This document shows, in pieces, positions 25,875 to 34,607 of a DNA stretch of 64,000 bases (the first letter of the stretch is position 1; the number at the start of each line of letters is the position of its first letter). A model generated the notes under the pieces. The model ran no database searches. It was not told the DNA's origin and was given only the letters and a program-made list of their open reading frames with translations. The DNA lies in assembly GCF_018278905.1 (NCBI RefSeq), contig NZ_CP046600.1, forward strand, positions 5,332,001 through 5,396,000. Direction: 5' to 3'. The stretch comes from Mycobacterium spongiae (lineage in GTDB: Bacteria; Actinomycetota; Actinomycetes; Mycobacteriales; Mycobacteriaceae). Both the position numbers and the translations under genes were made by a program.

Positions 25875-26546
25875 ATGGAGGCGGTACGCAACAACGCACA
25901 CGCAGCCTTCACCACATCGAAGCGCGTTGTGATGTTTCCCAAGAGGAAAGCTACCCACTACCTCCACCCCGCAATGCGCGAGTTCATCTCCCGTCGGCAT
26001 ATGGTCTTTATCGCGACCGCGGACGCGCGAGGTCACGCCGATTCTTCGGTGCGCTTCGGTCCGCTCGGCTTCGTACAGACACTGGACGAGAACACTATCC
26101 TGTACCCGGAATACCGCGGCGGTGAATCCTTGGCGAGCGCCGACAACATTCTCGAAAATCCCTATGTTGGAATGCTTTTCATCGACTCTTTCCAACATGG
26201 CCTGGAGCTGCACGTCAACGGCAGAGCCAAGGTCGTCGAGAATGCTGAGCTCCTTAACAGCCTTGCTGATGGCACCGCCCATGAAATTCTGGAGACACCG
26301 CTGTCCGCCCAGAATTATTCCGCCGAAATGCTGGAGCCATTGGTCCAGGCGACGCTCACCATCAATAAACCCCGCGTCGAGCGATGGATCGTCGTCAAGG
26401 TAACCGGCGCCTACATTCACCGCGCAAAACACGTACCGCTATTCCGGAAAGGAAAACGCAAAGACATTCCTCGGGGCACGGTCGAGCAAAACTTCACGGG
26501 CAGCGGCCGGTTAACGGCAAGTGCCCTGCCTACGACCCTGGGGTAG
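25875..26546 (+). CDS. Pyridoxamine 5'-phosphate oxidase-family (FMN-binding split barrel) protein
   Basis: A 223-residue protein of the PPOX/general-stress flavin-binding superfamily. HPAMREFISRRHMVFIATADARGHADSS is the opening strand-turn of the split barrel, followed by the FGPLGFV and YPEYRGGES blocks. Members use FMN or F420 to reduce diverse substrates, or bind heme. Codon use is less GC-rich than in neighbours (runs of A in the second half, e.g. around 26440-26470). It ends 51 bases before a tRNA-Ser gene, so acquisition by transfer is plausible. ATG 25875 was used; ATG 25932 is an alternative because no clear ribosome site precedes 25875. Confidence 0.78.
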   Translation: MEAVRNNAHAAFTTSKRVVMFPKRKATHYLHPAMREFISRRHMVFIATADARGHADSSVRFGPLGFVQTLDENTILYPEYRGGESLASADNILENPYVGMLFIDSFQHGLELHVNGRAKVVENAELLNSLADGTAHEILETPLSAQNYSAEMLEPLVQATLTINKPRVERWIVVKVTGAYIHRAKHVPLFRKGKRKDIPRGTVEQNFTGSGRLTASALPTTLG

Positions 26547-26597
26547 CGGCAGCAGACCGGGAATCCCGCGGTGACCTGCGCCGACTTAGGAGAGTTA

Positions 26598-26688
26598 TGG
26601 CGGTGGCGGAGGGATTTGAACCCTCGGACGGGGTTTAGCCGTCACACGCTTTCGAGGCGTGCTCCTTAGGCCGCTCGGACACGCCACC
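26598..26688 (-). tRNA. tRNA-Ser(CGA)
   Basis: Read on the minus strand, the acceptor stem GGTGGCG/CGCCACC closes and the anticodon stem-loop gives CGA. A long variable arm typical of serine tRNA is present, the T-loop GTTCAAATC is intact, and the 3' CCA is encoded. Length 91 with CCA. Confidence 0.95.
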
Positions 26689-26728
26689 GCCCAGCAGCTT
26701 ACCCAACTGGGCGCTCGCCGCGCTTCGG

Positions 26729-27187
26729 TCACCCCAATCGCTGGCGGGCGAAGAACCTCTCGAGTGGCGCGGCGCACTCGTGCGCCAAGACACCGCCACG
26801 CACCTCAGGCCGATGGTTGAGCCGCCGGTCGCGGACTACGTCCCACAGCGAGCCGACCGCGCCGGTCTTGGGCTCCCACGCGCCGAATACCAGCCGTGCA
26901 ATGCGGGCCAGCACCAGAGCACCGGCGCACATGGTGCACGGTTCGACGGTGACTGCCACCGTGGTCCCCTCCAGCCGCCACCCGTCTCCCAGCACGTCAG
27001 CGGCCGCCCGCAGGGCCAAGATCTCCGCGTGCGCGGTCGGATCTCCCAAGGCCTCCCGGGCATTGACGGCCCGGGCGAGTTCGGTTCCGTCGGAAGCGAC
27101 GACGACCGCTCCGATGGGCACGTCGCGGGGGCCTGCCGTCGCGGCAACCGCCAACGCGGCGCGAATCAGGTCTTCGTCGGTGGTCAC
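26729..27187 (-). CDS. tRNA-specific adenosine deaminase, TadA-like (Rv3752c-like)
   Basis: A 152-residue CDA-fold zinc deaminase. The active site is PTAHAEIL (zinc His, catalytic Glu) and EPCTMCAGA (two zinc cysteines). TadA deaminates A34 of tRNA-Arg(ACG) to inosine; notably, tRNA-Arg(ACG) is encoded in this same window at 54943. Start GTG 27187 gives exactly the length recalled for Rv3752c. The upstream gene on the same strand encodes its usual partner (TIGR03941). The longer frame to 27244 overlaps that neighbour and was rejected. Confidence 0.9.
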   Translation of the reverse strand: MTTDEDLIRAALAVAATAGPRDVPIGAVVVASDGTELARAVNAREALGDPTAHAEILALRAAADVLGDGWRLEGTTVAVTVEPCTMCAGALVLARIARLVFGAWEPKTGAVGSLWDVVRDRRLNHRPEVRGGVLAHECAAPLERFFARQRLG

Positions 27188-27240
27188 CGCCCCATTCTGA
27201 CGGCGGCGACCCGCCGCGCCCGGCGTCGCCGCGCTTGCGG

Positions 27241-27762
27241 TCACCGACCCAAGCGGTCGATCACCGCGGAAAGTTGGTCCGCGAAGCCCATCTCGCGGGC
27301 GATGCGGCCAAGCTGTTCGTCGGCGTAGAGGTCGGTCTCATCGAGGATGACACCGAGCACCGCTTCAGGCAGCCCGACGTCGGAGAGCAACCCAAGATCG
27401 CCCTCCTCGAATGGGTCGGCGTCCTCGAGGTCTTCGGGATCGATCTCGGCGTCCAGGTTGTCCAGGACTTCAGCGGCGATGTCGTAGTCGAGTGCGGCGG
27501 TGGCGTCCGACAGCAGCAGCCGGGTGCCCGACGGCGCGGGTCGCACGATGACGAAGAATTCGTCGTCAATGTCGAGCAGCCCGAAGACCGCTCCGGCGCT
27601 GCGGAGCTCGCGTAGGTCGGTCTCGGCGGCCTGGAGACTGGTCAGCGCCTTGGAACGCATCGCCGAGCATCGCCACTGCCCCTCTTCGCGCACAACCGCG
27701 ACGCCGAAGCCGTCCGGCGCGTCCACCGACGGGCCTTTCGCGGCAGCGCGTTGTGCTCCCAT
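27241..27762 (-). CDS. tRNA adenosine deaminase-associated protein (Rv3753c-like)
   Basis: A 173-residue acidic protein with long D/E-rich runs (IDPEDLEDADPFEEGD in the middle). It matches the actinobacterial 'tRNA adenosine deaminase-associated protein' family, which is consistently encoded next to TadA. The biochemical function is not established; association is inferred from conserved gene order. No signal or membrane segments. Its stop is 53 bases before the TadA start on the same strand, so a two-gene operon is likely. ATG 27762. It is divergent from tyrA. Confidence 0.85.
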   Translation of the reverse strand: MGAQRAAAKGPSVDAPDGFGVAVVREEGQWRCSAMRSKALTSLQAAETDLRELRSAGAVFGLLDIDDEFFVIVRPAPSGTRLLLSDATAALDYDIAAEVLDNLDAEIDPEDLEDADPFEEGDLGLLSDVGLPEAVLGVILDETDLYADEQLGRIAREMGFADQLSAVIDRLGR

Positions 27763-27910
27763 GGGCGCTTACGCTAGTCGCTGACGAGGCCCCGTGACCA
27801 GATGAGCCATGACCGGCGCGGCTTGGCGACCGCCCCTCACAGCACCACACGCGCGGCACTATGCCAACCTTGGACTGTGGCGATACGCGTGCGTGGACAG
27901 GGCTGAGACG

Positions 27911-28870
27911 ATGGCGGGGCCACCGGTATGCGTGCTCGGTCTTGGCCTGATCGGTGGCTCGATAGTGCGGGCGACCGCCGCCGCGGGCCGCGAGGTGTTC
28001 GGCTACAACCGCTCGGTCCAGGGCGCCCAGGGAGCCCAGTCCGAAGGCTTTGACGCCTCCACAGATCTCGCCGAAACCCTGACCCGTGCCGCCCACACCG
28101 GCGCGTTGATCGTGCTGGCCGTTCCGATGCCGGCGTTGCCGAACATGCTCGCCCACATCGGCGACTTGGCCGCTGACTGCGCGCTGACCGACGTCACCAG
28201 CGTCAAGCGCGCGGTGCTTGACGAAGTCGAAGCGGCGGGTCTGCAGACCCGCTACGTCGGCGGCCACCCGATGACCGGCACCGCGCATTCGGGCTGGTCG
28301 GCCGGTCACGGCGGATTGTTCGCCCGAGCCCCGTGGGTGGTCAGCGTGGACAACCACGTCGATGCCGCTGTGTGGTCCATCGTGACGGCGCTGGCGCTGG
28401 ACTGCGGCGCCGTGGTGGTACCGGCCAAATCCGACGAGCACGACGCCGCCGCGGCCGCGATCTCACACCTGCCCCACTTGCTCGCCGAGGCTTTGGCGGT
28501 CACAGCCGCCGAAGTGCCGCTCGCGTTCGCATTGGCCGCGGGGTCTTTCCGCGACGCCACCCGGGTCGCCGGCACGGCACCGGACCTGGTGCGGGCGATG
28601 TGCGAAGCCAACACCAGCCAACTGGTGCCGACCACGGACCGGGTGATCGAACTCCTCGGCCGCGCCCGCGAATCGTTGGCCGGCAACGCCTCGGTGGCCG
28701 ATCTCGCTGACGCGGGCCACGCCGCCCGTACCCGCTACGAGAGTTTCCCGCGCTACGACATCGACTCCATCGTCGTCGGCGCGGAGAACTGGCGTGAGCA
28801 GCTGGCCGCCGCCGGCCGGGCGGGCGGGGTGATCAGATCCGCTCTGCCAACCCTGGATAGTCGACAATGA
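27911..28870 (+). CDS. tyrA: Prephenate dehydrogenase
   Basis: A 319-residue NAD-dependent prephenate dehydrogenase making 4-hydroxyphenylpyruvate for tyrosine synthesis. The N-terminal Rossmann motif is [10 protein letters not shown]; the catalytic histidine block is [13 protein letters not shown], followed by the conserved SDEHDAAAA segment and a helical dimerisation domain. No fused chorismate mutase or ACT domain is visible. ATG 27911 was chosen; the frame is open upstream to 27809, but that extension has no similarity. The 3' end overlaps the convergent Rv3755c-like gene by 38 bases. This gene order is the same as in M. tuberculosis (Rv3754). Confidence 0.9.
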   Translation: MAGPPVCVLGLGLIGGSIVRATAAAGREVFGYNRSVQGAQGAQSEGFDASTDLAETLTRAAHTGALIVLAVPMPALPNMLAHIGDLAADCALTDVTSVKRAVLDEVEAAGLQTRYVGGHPMTGTAHSGWSAGHGGLFARAPWVVSVDNHVDAAVWSIVTALALDCGAVVVPAKSDEHDAAAAAISHLPHLLAEALAVTAAEVPLAFALAAGSFRDATRVAGTAPDLVRAMCEANTSQLVPTTDRVIELLGRARESLAGNASVADLADAGHAARTRYESFPRYDIDSIVVGAENWREQLAAAGRAGGVIRSALPTLDSRQ

Positions 28871-29429
28871 ATCCGTCCGCGTCGACGGTCACCGTCGTCT
28901 CGGCGATCGGTGACCGCAGTTTGATCGCGTCCAGCCGCCCTTCGCCCGCATAGCTCACGGTGGCTGCATCGACGGTCATTTCTGGCACGTTGACATAGAC
29001 CATCGGCAAGCTGATCGAGTCGGCCCGCTCGTGAATGCCGATGCGGCGGATCGCCAGCGCATTGAAGAACGGGCTGAACGCTAAGTCGACGTCCAGGGCT
29101 CCGTTGTATCCCGCACGTCGCTCGCCGCGGTGGTCGGTCACCAACCACATGTTTTCTTCGTCGCGGGAAATGGCCAGCTGCCGTTCCCGCTCGGCGAGCG
29201 TGACGGTCAGCCCGAACCGCTTGGTGGCACCGGACTCATCGGTCTGGAGGTCGTAGTGAGCGCCGAACGCCGGATTGGTTGCGGTCGCCGCCGCGACAAT
29301 GCGGCCATGGGCCTTGATTCGCTTGCCGGACAACTGGATTCGTACCGACTCCATGCGGGAGATGTCCGGTGCGCGCCAGGTCAACATCGTAGGCCAGGGG
29401 CGCGGGGTCGCATCAACGGGAGTGCTCAC
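28833..29429 (-). CDS. Putative glycolipid-binding protein (Rv3755c-like)
   Basis: A 198-residue beta-rich protein of the putative glycolipid-binding (DUF1089/PF06475) type. It begins with [14 protein letters not shown] and has [21 protein letters not shown] and [10 protein letters not shown] blocks. It has no signal peptide, so it is likely cytosolic. The start is taken at GTG 29429, which gives the recalled length of Rv3755c (199 aa) and lies 4 bases after the proZ stop. That position suggests it is the last gene of the proXVWZ transcript. ATG 29453 is an alternative start that would overlap proZ. Function not established. Confidence 0.8.
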   Translation of the reverse strand: MSTPVDATPRPWPTMLTWRAPDISRMESVRIQLSGKRIKAHGRIVAAATATNPAFGAHYDLQTDESGATKRFGLTVTLAERERQLAISRDEENMWLVTDHRGERRAGYNGALDVDLAFSPFFNALAIRRIGIHERADSISLPMVYVNVPEMTVDAATVSYAGEGRLDAIKLRSPIAETTVTVDADGFIVDYPGLAERI

Positions 29430-29433
29430 TCTT

Positions 29434-30180
29434 CTACCGTAAGACGTGTTCATCGGTGGCGCCGGGATTGTCTGCAACTGCGTCCTTGTGCGAGTCCCCG
29501 CGCCCCGTCGCAGCCCGCCGCAGCCGGCCGGTGCCGGGGACCGACGCCCACACCACCAGCGCGAGCAGGCAGTCCAGAATCAGCGCCAATGCCGCCACCA
29601 TCAACGCTCCTACGAGTGCGAGGTGGAACTGGCGTTCCTTGATCCCGTCGATCAGGTAGCGACCCAGCCCGCCGAGGCTGGCATACGCGGCCACCGTGGT
29701 AGTGGCGACGACCTGGAGCGTCGCGCTACGCAGGCCGCCGAGTAGCAAGGGCAGCGCGTTGGGTAGCTCGACACGCAGCAACACCTGCGACTCGGTCATG
29801 CCCATCGCCCGAGCCGCGTCGACCACCAGCGGGTCGACATTGGCGATGCCCGCATAGGTGCCGGCCAGCAGTGCCGGAATCCCCAGGAGCATCAGCGCCA
29901 CGATCGGCGGCCCGAGACCCAGCCCGAACACCAGGACTCCCAGCAACAACACCCCCAGCGTCGGCAGCGCGCGCAACCCGTTGACCGCGCAGACCACCAC
30001 CACGGTGCCGCGGCCGGTGTGCCCGATCAGCAGCCCCATCGGCACCGCGATCAGCGCCGACGCAACCAGCGCCAACCCGGTGTACCCCAGGTGTTCGGCG
30101 GTGCGGACGAGTAAGCCGACCGGGCCGGTCCAGTGGGCTGCGGTGAACAGATAGCTCAGCGCTTGGTGCAGGAAATTCAT
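29434..30180 (-). CDS. proZ: Osmoprotectant ABC transporter permease ProZ
   Basis: A 248-residue inner-membrane permease with about six hydrophobic helices and the ABC permease EAA-type loop (DAARAMGMTESQVLLRVELPNALP). It pairs with ProW to form the translocation pore for compatible solutes such as glycine betaine, proline betaine or choline. The ATG at 30180 overlaps the proW stop codon (ATGA), so translation is coupled. The C-terminal tail is charged and poorly conserved. It corresponds to Rv3756c. Confidence 0.92.
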   Translation of the reverse strand: MNFLHQALSYLFTAAHWTGPVGLLVRTAEHLGYTGLALVASALIAVPMGLLIGHTGRGTVVVVCAVNGLRALPTLGVLLLGVLVFGLGLGPPIVALMLLGIPALLAGTYAGIANVDPLVVDAARAMGMTESQVLLRVELPNALPLLLGGLRSATLQVVATTTVAAYASLGGLGRYLIDGIKERQFHLALVGALMVAALALILDCLLALVVWASVPGTGRLRRAATGRGDSHKDAVADNPGATDEHVLR

Positions 30181-30866
30181 CGCGTGCCGCCGGCGATCGG
30201 GGCCGCGACCTGACGGCGCCGACGGGTCTTGCGTTGCTGGCGCTCCCAGGGCGTGGCCAGCCGCCCGGCCAGGTTGATCAGCATGTCGATAACGACCGCC
30301 AGCAGAAGCATCGCGATGATAGCGGCGATGATTTGATCGCTCTTGTTGGTCTGGTACCCGGTAGTGAACCAGGTACCCAGGCCCCCAATGCCGATCACCG
30401 AACCTACCGACACCATCGCGATATTGGTCACGACGACCACGCGCAACCCGGCGGTCAAGACCGGGATAGATAGTGGCAGTTCGACCTTCATCATCCGGGT
30501 GAGCGCCGAGTAGCCGACCGCGGTGGCCGCGTCGCGTACCTGCGCCGGCACCGCGTCGAGCGCCTCCAGCACCGCGCGCACCAGCAACGCCGTGGTGTAG
30601 GCGCTCAACGCCACGATGACGTTGGCCTCGTCGAGGATCCGGGTTCCGATGATCAGGGGCAATACCACGAACAGCGCCAGTGAGGGGATGGTGAACACCA
30701 GGCTGGCCGCCGTCGTCGTCAGCCAGCGGGGTATCCGCGCGCGCCGCACCAGCAGGCCCCAGGGCACCGCTATCGCCAACCCGATCAGTACCGGCACTAG
30801 GGACAGCCGTAGATGGACGACAGTCAGCGCCCAGGCGGCGTCGCGATGCGTGATCAGGTAGTGCAC
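30177..30866 (-). CDS. proW: Osmoprotectant ABC transporter permease ProW
   Basis: A 229-residue permease with about six membrane helices. Its EAA loop (DAATAVGYSALTRMMKVELPLSIP) contacts the ATPase ProV. It forms the heterodimeric channel with ProZ. The start GTG 30866 lies inside the proV 3' end (13-base overlap), and the stop overlaps the proZ start. The basic C-terminus (RQQRKTRRRR) faces the cytoplasm. Length equals that recalled for Rv3757c (229 aa). Confidence 0.92.
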   Translation of the reverse strand: MHYLITHRDAAWALTVVHLRLSLVPVLIGLAIAVPWGLLVRRARIPRWLTTTAASLVFTIPSLALFVVLPLIIGTRILDEANVIVALSAYTTALLVRAVLEALDAVPAQVRDAATAVGYSALTRMMKVELPLSIPVLTAGLRVVVVTNIAMVSVGSVIGIGGLGTWFTTGYQTNKSDQIIAAIIAMLLLAVVIDMLINLAGRLATPWERQQRKTRRRRQVAAPIAGGTR

Positions 30867-31975
30867 GGGTCAGCGCTGCCGTTGGACTTCTTGCCTTCTT
30901 CAGCTGCGGCGAGTACGTCAGCAGCCCGTACCCCGCCGACGACCTTGCCGTCGCCGTCGACGGCAACACCCACATCCGTGGGCGAGGACAGCGCCGCGTC
31001 CAACGCCTGGCTCAGGTTCCCGTTCGGGCCGAACACCGATCCGACGACGGTCATGCACTCCGACAGCGCTGCGCCGCCTCGGTGCCGCCGCAGGCCGTCG
31101 GCGTCGATCCAACCCACGGGCGCACCGTCGTCGGCGACGACCAGTGCCCAGGCGCCGGTGAAGTGCGCCGCCTCGATCGTGGTCCGGGCGATCCGTTCGA
31201 TGTCGTGGATGGGCAGCCTTCGGCTGTCGAAGAACTGTAGCCAGCGATAGCCGCGGCCGAGACCGATGAAGTTCGACACGAACTCGTTCGCGGGACGCGA
31301 CAGTAACCGGGTGGGCTCACCGTACTGCTGCAGCGACCCGCCCGGCGCGAACACCGCGATGAGGTCGGCGAGCTTGAACGCCTCGTCGATGTCGTGGGTG
31401 ACGAACACGATGGTCTTGTGCAATTCGCTTTGCAGACGCAATATTTCGTTTTGCAAATCGTGGCGCACCACCGGGTCGACCGCAGAGAACGGCTCGTCCA
31501 TCAGCAGGATCGGCGGGTCGGCCGCGAGCGCCCGGGCCACGCCGACGCGTTGCTGTTCGCCGCCGGACAGCTGAGCCGGGTAGCGGGTGGCGACCTTGGG
31601 GTCCAGGCCGACGCGCTCGAGCACTTCGTAGGCGGCTTTGCGGGCGGCACGTCGCGACTGCCCCTTCAGCACCGGCACGGTCGCAACATTGTCGATGGCG
31701 CGTTGATGGGGCATCAATCCCGCATTCTGGATGACGTAGCCAATTCCCAGACGCAGCCGCACCGGGTTGACGCCTGCGACGTCCGTGCCGTTGACGGTGA
31801 CCGTGCCAGACGTTGGATCGATCATCCGGTTGATCATTCGCAGTGCCGTCGTCTTGCCACATCCGGACGGGCCGACGAACACGGTCAGCATGCCGTCGGG
31901 GACCCGCAAGCTCAATCGGTCGACGACGGTGGTGCCGTCGGCCCATACCTTGGCGGCCTTGTCGAAGCTGATCAA
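30854..31975 (-). CDS. proV: Osmoprotectant ABC transporter ATPase ProV
   Basis: A 373-residue ABC ATPase with Walker A GPSGCGKTT, signature LSGGEQQRV, Walker B ILLMDEPFSAVD and the H-loop VTHD. A C-terminal tandem CBS-like region (residues about 245-355) is typical of the glycine-betaine family, where it senses ionic strength or c-di-AMP. The best start is TTG 31975, with TAGGAA seven to eight bases upstream; no ATG/GTG fits the Walker A spacing better. It is nine bases downstream of proX. Corresponds to Rv3758c. Confidence 0.9.
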   Translation of the reverse strand: MISFDKAAKVWADGTTVVDRLSLRVPDGMLTVFVGPSGCGKTTALRMINRMIDPTSGTVTVNGTDVAGVNPVRLRLGIGYVIQNAGLMPHQRAIDNVATVPVLKGQSRRAARKAAYEVLERVGLDPKVATRYPAQLSGGEQQRVGVARALAADPPILLMDEPFSAVDPVVRHDLQNEILRLQSELHKTIVFVTHDIDEAFKLADLIAVFAPGGSLQQYGEPTRLLSRPANEFVSNFIGLGRGYRWLQFFDSRRLPIHDIERIARTTIEAAHFTGAWALVVADDGAPVGWIDADGLRRHRGGAALSECMTVVGSVFGPNGNLSQALDAALSSPTDVGVAVDGDGKVVGGVRAADVLAAAEEGKKSNGSADPCTT

Positions 31976-31984
31976 AATGGGTTC

Positions 31985-32932
31985 CTACCGCTGGATTGGG
32001 TGATTGAAACCGTTGTCCTGCAACCATTTCCGCGCCGCCTCGTCGGGATCGATTCCCGTGTTACCCGATACCGCGGCATTGAGTTCGGCCACATCTTCGG
32101 TGGTGAGCTTCGCCGATACCGCGTCGAGTACATCTTTGAGGCGATCCGACTTCTTTTGTGAATTCACCAGGGGCACGATGTTGCCGGCCAGGAAATTGTT
32201 CGCTGGATCCTCCAGCACCACCAGGTCGTACTGAAGGATCGCCGCAGACGTGCTGAAGATGTTTGCGGCCGTGACTGTTCCGTCCACCAGCGCCCGCACT
32301 GTCACCGCCCCGCCGCCGTCATTGATGGCCATGAAGTTGCCCGGTCGGATGTCGAGTCCATACTTCTGGCGCAGTCCGGGCAATCCCTCCGTCCTCATCT
32401 GGAACGCTGAGGGCGCGGCAAACTTCACATCCGCAGAGTGCGCTGCCAAGTCCGCGATCGTTGTCAGATTCCACGCGCTGGCGGTGGCGCGGGTGACGGC
32501 GACCGTGTCGGTATCGCTGGCCGGCGAGGGCATCAAGATGGACAAGTCACCGGGCAATCGCTGGTAGAGCTCTAATTCCACAGCGTCAAGGGTGGTCGCG
32601 ATGGAATCGGGTTCAAAGTACAACAACAGATTGCCGATGTACTCCGGAACCAAATCGATGGAGTGGTCCTTCAGTGCTGGAATGTATGTTTCGCGGCTAC
32701 CAATGCCTATCCTGCGACCGACATCAAAGTCGTTGGCCCGCAATACTTGTGCGTAGATCTCGCCGATTATCTCAGATTCCGGGAAGTCCGCCGATCCGAC
32801 CACGATCGAACGCGTGCTTCCCGCAGCGCCCCCCAGCGGGTCGCACGTTGCACAGGCCGCAACAAGGTACACCGTGACGAGGACCAACGCGGCGCATAGT
32901 GTCCCGCGACGCGTGCGCCGCAGCATCCTCAT
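31985..32932 (-). CDS. proX: Osmoprotectant-binding lipoprotein ProX
   Basis: A 315-residue substrate-binding lipoprotein. It has a twin-basic N-terminus, a hydrophobic signal and lipobox LVAAC with the lipid-modified Cys at residue 27. The mature domain is an OpuAC-type periplasmic binding fold (SRETYIPALKDHSIDLVPEYIGNLL is a conserved block). It delivers compatible solutes to ProVWZ. Start ATG 32932 gives the length recalled for Rv3759c (315 aa); ATG 32926 is nearly equivalent, and the longer frame to 33049 has no support. It is the first gene of the minus-strand proXVWZ operon, whose promoter must lie in 32933-33038. Confidence 0.9.
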   Translation of the reverse strand: MRMLRRTRRGTLCAALVLVTVYLVAACATCDPLGGAAGSTRSIVVGSADFPESEIIGEIYAQVLRANDFDVGRRIGIGSRETYIPALKDHSIDLVPEYIGNLLLYFEPDSIATTLDAVELELYQRLPGDLSILMPSPASDTDTVAVTRATASAWNLTTIADLAAHSADVKFAAPSAFQMRTEGLPGLRQKYGLDIRPGNFMAINDGGGAVTVRALVDGTVTAANIFSTSAAILQYDLVVLEDPANNFLAGNIVPLVNSQKKSDRLKDVLDAVSAKLTTEDVAELNAAVSGNTGIDPDEAARKWLQDNGFNHPIQR

Positions 32933-33038
32933 GCAGCCGACACTATCGTCAGCCGCGGCGCCAACGTGGCGCGACGCCGATGCGAAGTTTCCGCGTGGCT
33001 TAGTTTCATTCTGTGAAAGATAGGGGAAGGATGGTTTT

Positions 33039-33398
33039 ATGAGCAGCAATCCTTCTGCCTCGCCCGATCAACCACGGACCGGAAAGCCGACACCGCGCCC
33101 CGCAACTGGACCGGCACACGCGGAACCACCGGTCAAATTCACCCGCGCCGGCGCCCTGTGGGGAGCATTGATCGCTGGCTTCCTGATTCTGATCGTACTG
33201 CTGATCTTCATTGCCCAGAACACCACGTCAACACTGTTCACATTCCTGGGTTGGCACTGGCACCTGCCGCTCGGGGTGGCCATCTTGCTGGCGGCCGTGG
33301 GCGGCGGGCTGCTCACCGTCGCGGTTGGTACGGCCCGAATCCTCCAGTTGCGCCGGGAGGCCAAGAAGAACCGCGCGGCAGCTCTGCGCACGAGCTAA
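33039..33398 (+). CDS. LapA/DUF1049-domain membrane protein (Rv3760-like)
   Basis: A 119-residue membrane protein. It has a proline-rich cytosolic N-terminus of about 35 residues, then two hydrophobic helices (about 40-60 and 75-95) separated by a short FLGWHWHLPLG turn, and a basic C-terminus (LRREAKKNR). The two-helix LapA_dom/DUF1049 pattern with NTTSTLFTFLGW is clear. LapA-like proteins help assemble lipopolysaccharide regulators in Gram-negatives; the mycobacterial role is unknown. It is divergent from proX. ATG 33039 is preceded by GGGGAAGGATGG. Corresponds to Rv3760. Confidence 0.85.
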   Translation: MSSNPSASPDQPRTGKPTPRPATGPAHAEPPVKFTRAGALWGALIAGFLILIVLLIFIAQNTTSTLFTFLGWHWHLPLGVAILLAAVGGGLLTVAVGTARILQLRREAKKNRAAALRTS

Positions 33399-33479
33399 GC
33401 GCCCGTCGATCCGAGTCTCGCGACGATAGATCGAGACGGTCTCCGCAGCGCGTGCCGCGGCGCTGGCGACATCCCCGGC

Positions 33480-34535
33480 CTAAGGGACCGGCTTGGCGAT
33501 CTCGGTGAGTCCGCGGGCGATCAACGGCGCCACTACTTCGGGCGCCCCCTCCGGTGTTTCGCCTTTGCCTTCAGCCTCCTCCGACATGCGTCTGCGGAAG
33601 TCGATACCGGCGGCGATAATGGCGAGCTTGAAGTACGCCAGCGCCAGGTAAAACTCCCAATGCCCCAGCGACAGCCCAGATACCAATGAGTAGCGGTCGG
33701 CCAGCTCGTCGGCCGTCGGCAGTAGCGGCGACGTCCAGGCCGCCTGCGCGTTGACGATCAGGTCGAGCGCGGGGTCGCGGTACACGCACATCAGGGCCGC
33801 GTCGCTGAGCGGGTCCCCCAGCGTCGAAAGCTCCCAGTCAACGACCGCGCACACCCGCGTCGGGTCGTCGGCGTCCAGGATGGTGTTGTCGATCCGGTAG
33901 TCACCATGCACGATCGAGGTACGGCTCTGCTGCGGAATGGCTTGCTGCAGAGCCGAATGCAATCGCCCGACGTCAGCGTCGCGGCGGTCCTCGGGCAGGC
34001 GTACCAGGTCCCACTGCGAGCCCCAGCGCCGCACCTGGCGTTCCAGGTAGCCATGGGGCTTGCCAAAATCACCGAGCCCCACGGCGTTCGGGTCGACGCT
34101 GTGCAAATCGACGAGGACCCGGATCAGCGCGTCAACGCAGCCGTCGATGACCGACGGGCCGCCAAGCGCTTCCAGTTCGGCGCGGCGGCGCACCACCCGG
34201 CCGGAAACGAACTCCACGACCTGAAACGGCGCGCCCAGCACCGAGTTGTCTTCACACAGGGCAATTGTGCGCGCTACGGGGACCGGCGTGTCCTGCAGCG
34301 CGGCAACAACTTTGTATTCGCGGGCCATGTCATGGGCCGACGGCGTCAATCCGTGCAGTGGCGGGCGGCGTACCAGCCAATCCGTCGCGTTGTCGCAAAC
34401 CCGGTATGTCAGGTTGGAGCGGCCGCCGGAGATCAGTTCACCTCGCAGCTCGCCGTCGCGAGGGAGGCCTTGCGAGCGCAGATACCCGTCCAGGGCAATC
34501 AGGTCGAGCCCGTCGAGTCGATCAGCCGAAGTCAC
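33480..34535 (-). CDS. APH/ACAD10-type phosphotransferase (Rv3761c/FadE36-like)
   Basis: A 351-residue aminoglycoside-phosphotransferase-fold kinase. The N-lobe is GGRSNLTYRV...WLVRRPP. The catalytic loop IVHGDYRIDNTILD contains HGDxxxxN, and the metal-binding Asp is in AVVDWELSTLGDPLSD. The M. tuberculosis orthologue is named FadE36 as an acyl-CoA dehydrogenase, but the sequence is a kinase, of the type fused to the dehydrogenase in human ACAD10/11. By analogy it may phosphorylate hydroxyacyl-CoA. Start GTG 34535. It is separated from the second kinase gene at 35367 by a histidine phosphatase gene. Confidence 0.87.
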   Translation of the reverse strand: MTSADRLDGLDLIALDGYLRSQGLPRDGELRGELISGGRSNLTYRVCDNATDWLVRRPPLHGLTPSAHDMAREYKVVAALQDTPVPVARTIALCEDNSVLGAPFQVVEFVSGRVVRRRAELEALGGPSVIDGCVDALIRVLVDLHSVDPNAVGLGDFGKPHGYLERQVRRWGSQWDLVRLPEDRRDADVGRLHSALQQAIPQQSRTSIVHGDYRIDNTILDADDPTRVCAVVDWELSTLGDPLSDAALMCVYRDPALDLIVNAQAAWTSPLLPTADELADRYSLVSGLSLGHWEFYLALAYFKLAIIAAGIDFRRRMSEEAEGKGETPEGAPEVVAPLIARGLTEIAKPVP

Positions 34536-34607
34536 CGAACTTGTCTACCACCGCCGATTGCCCCGCTTGTCACCGCCACGCCCCCCGCGCAAGCTACCCA
34601 CCCCACC

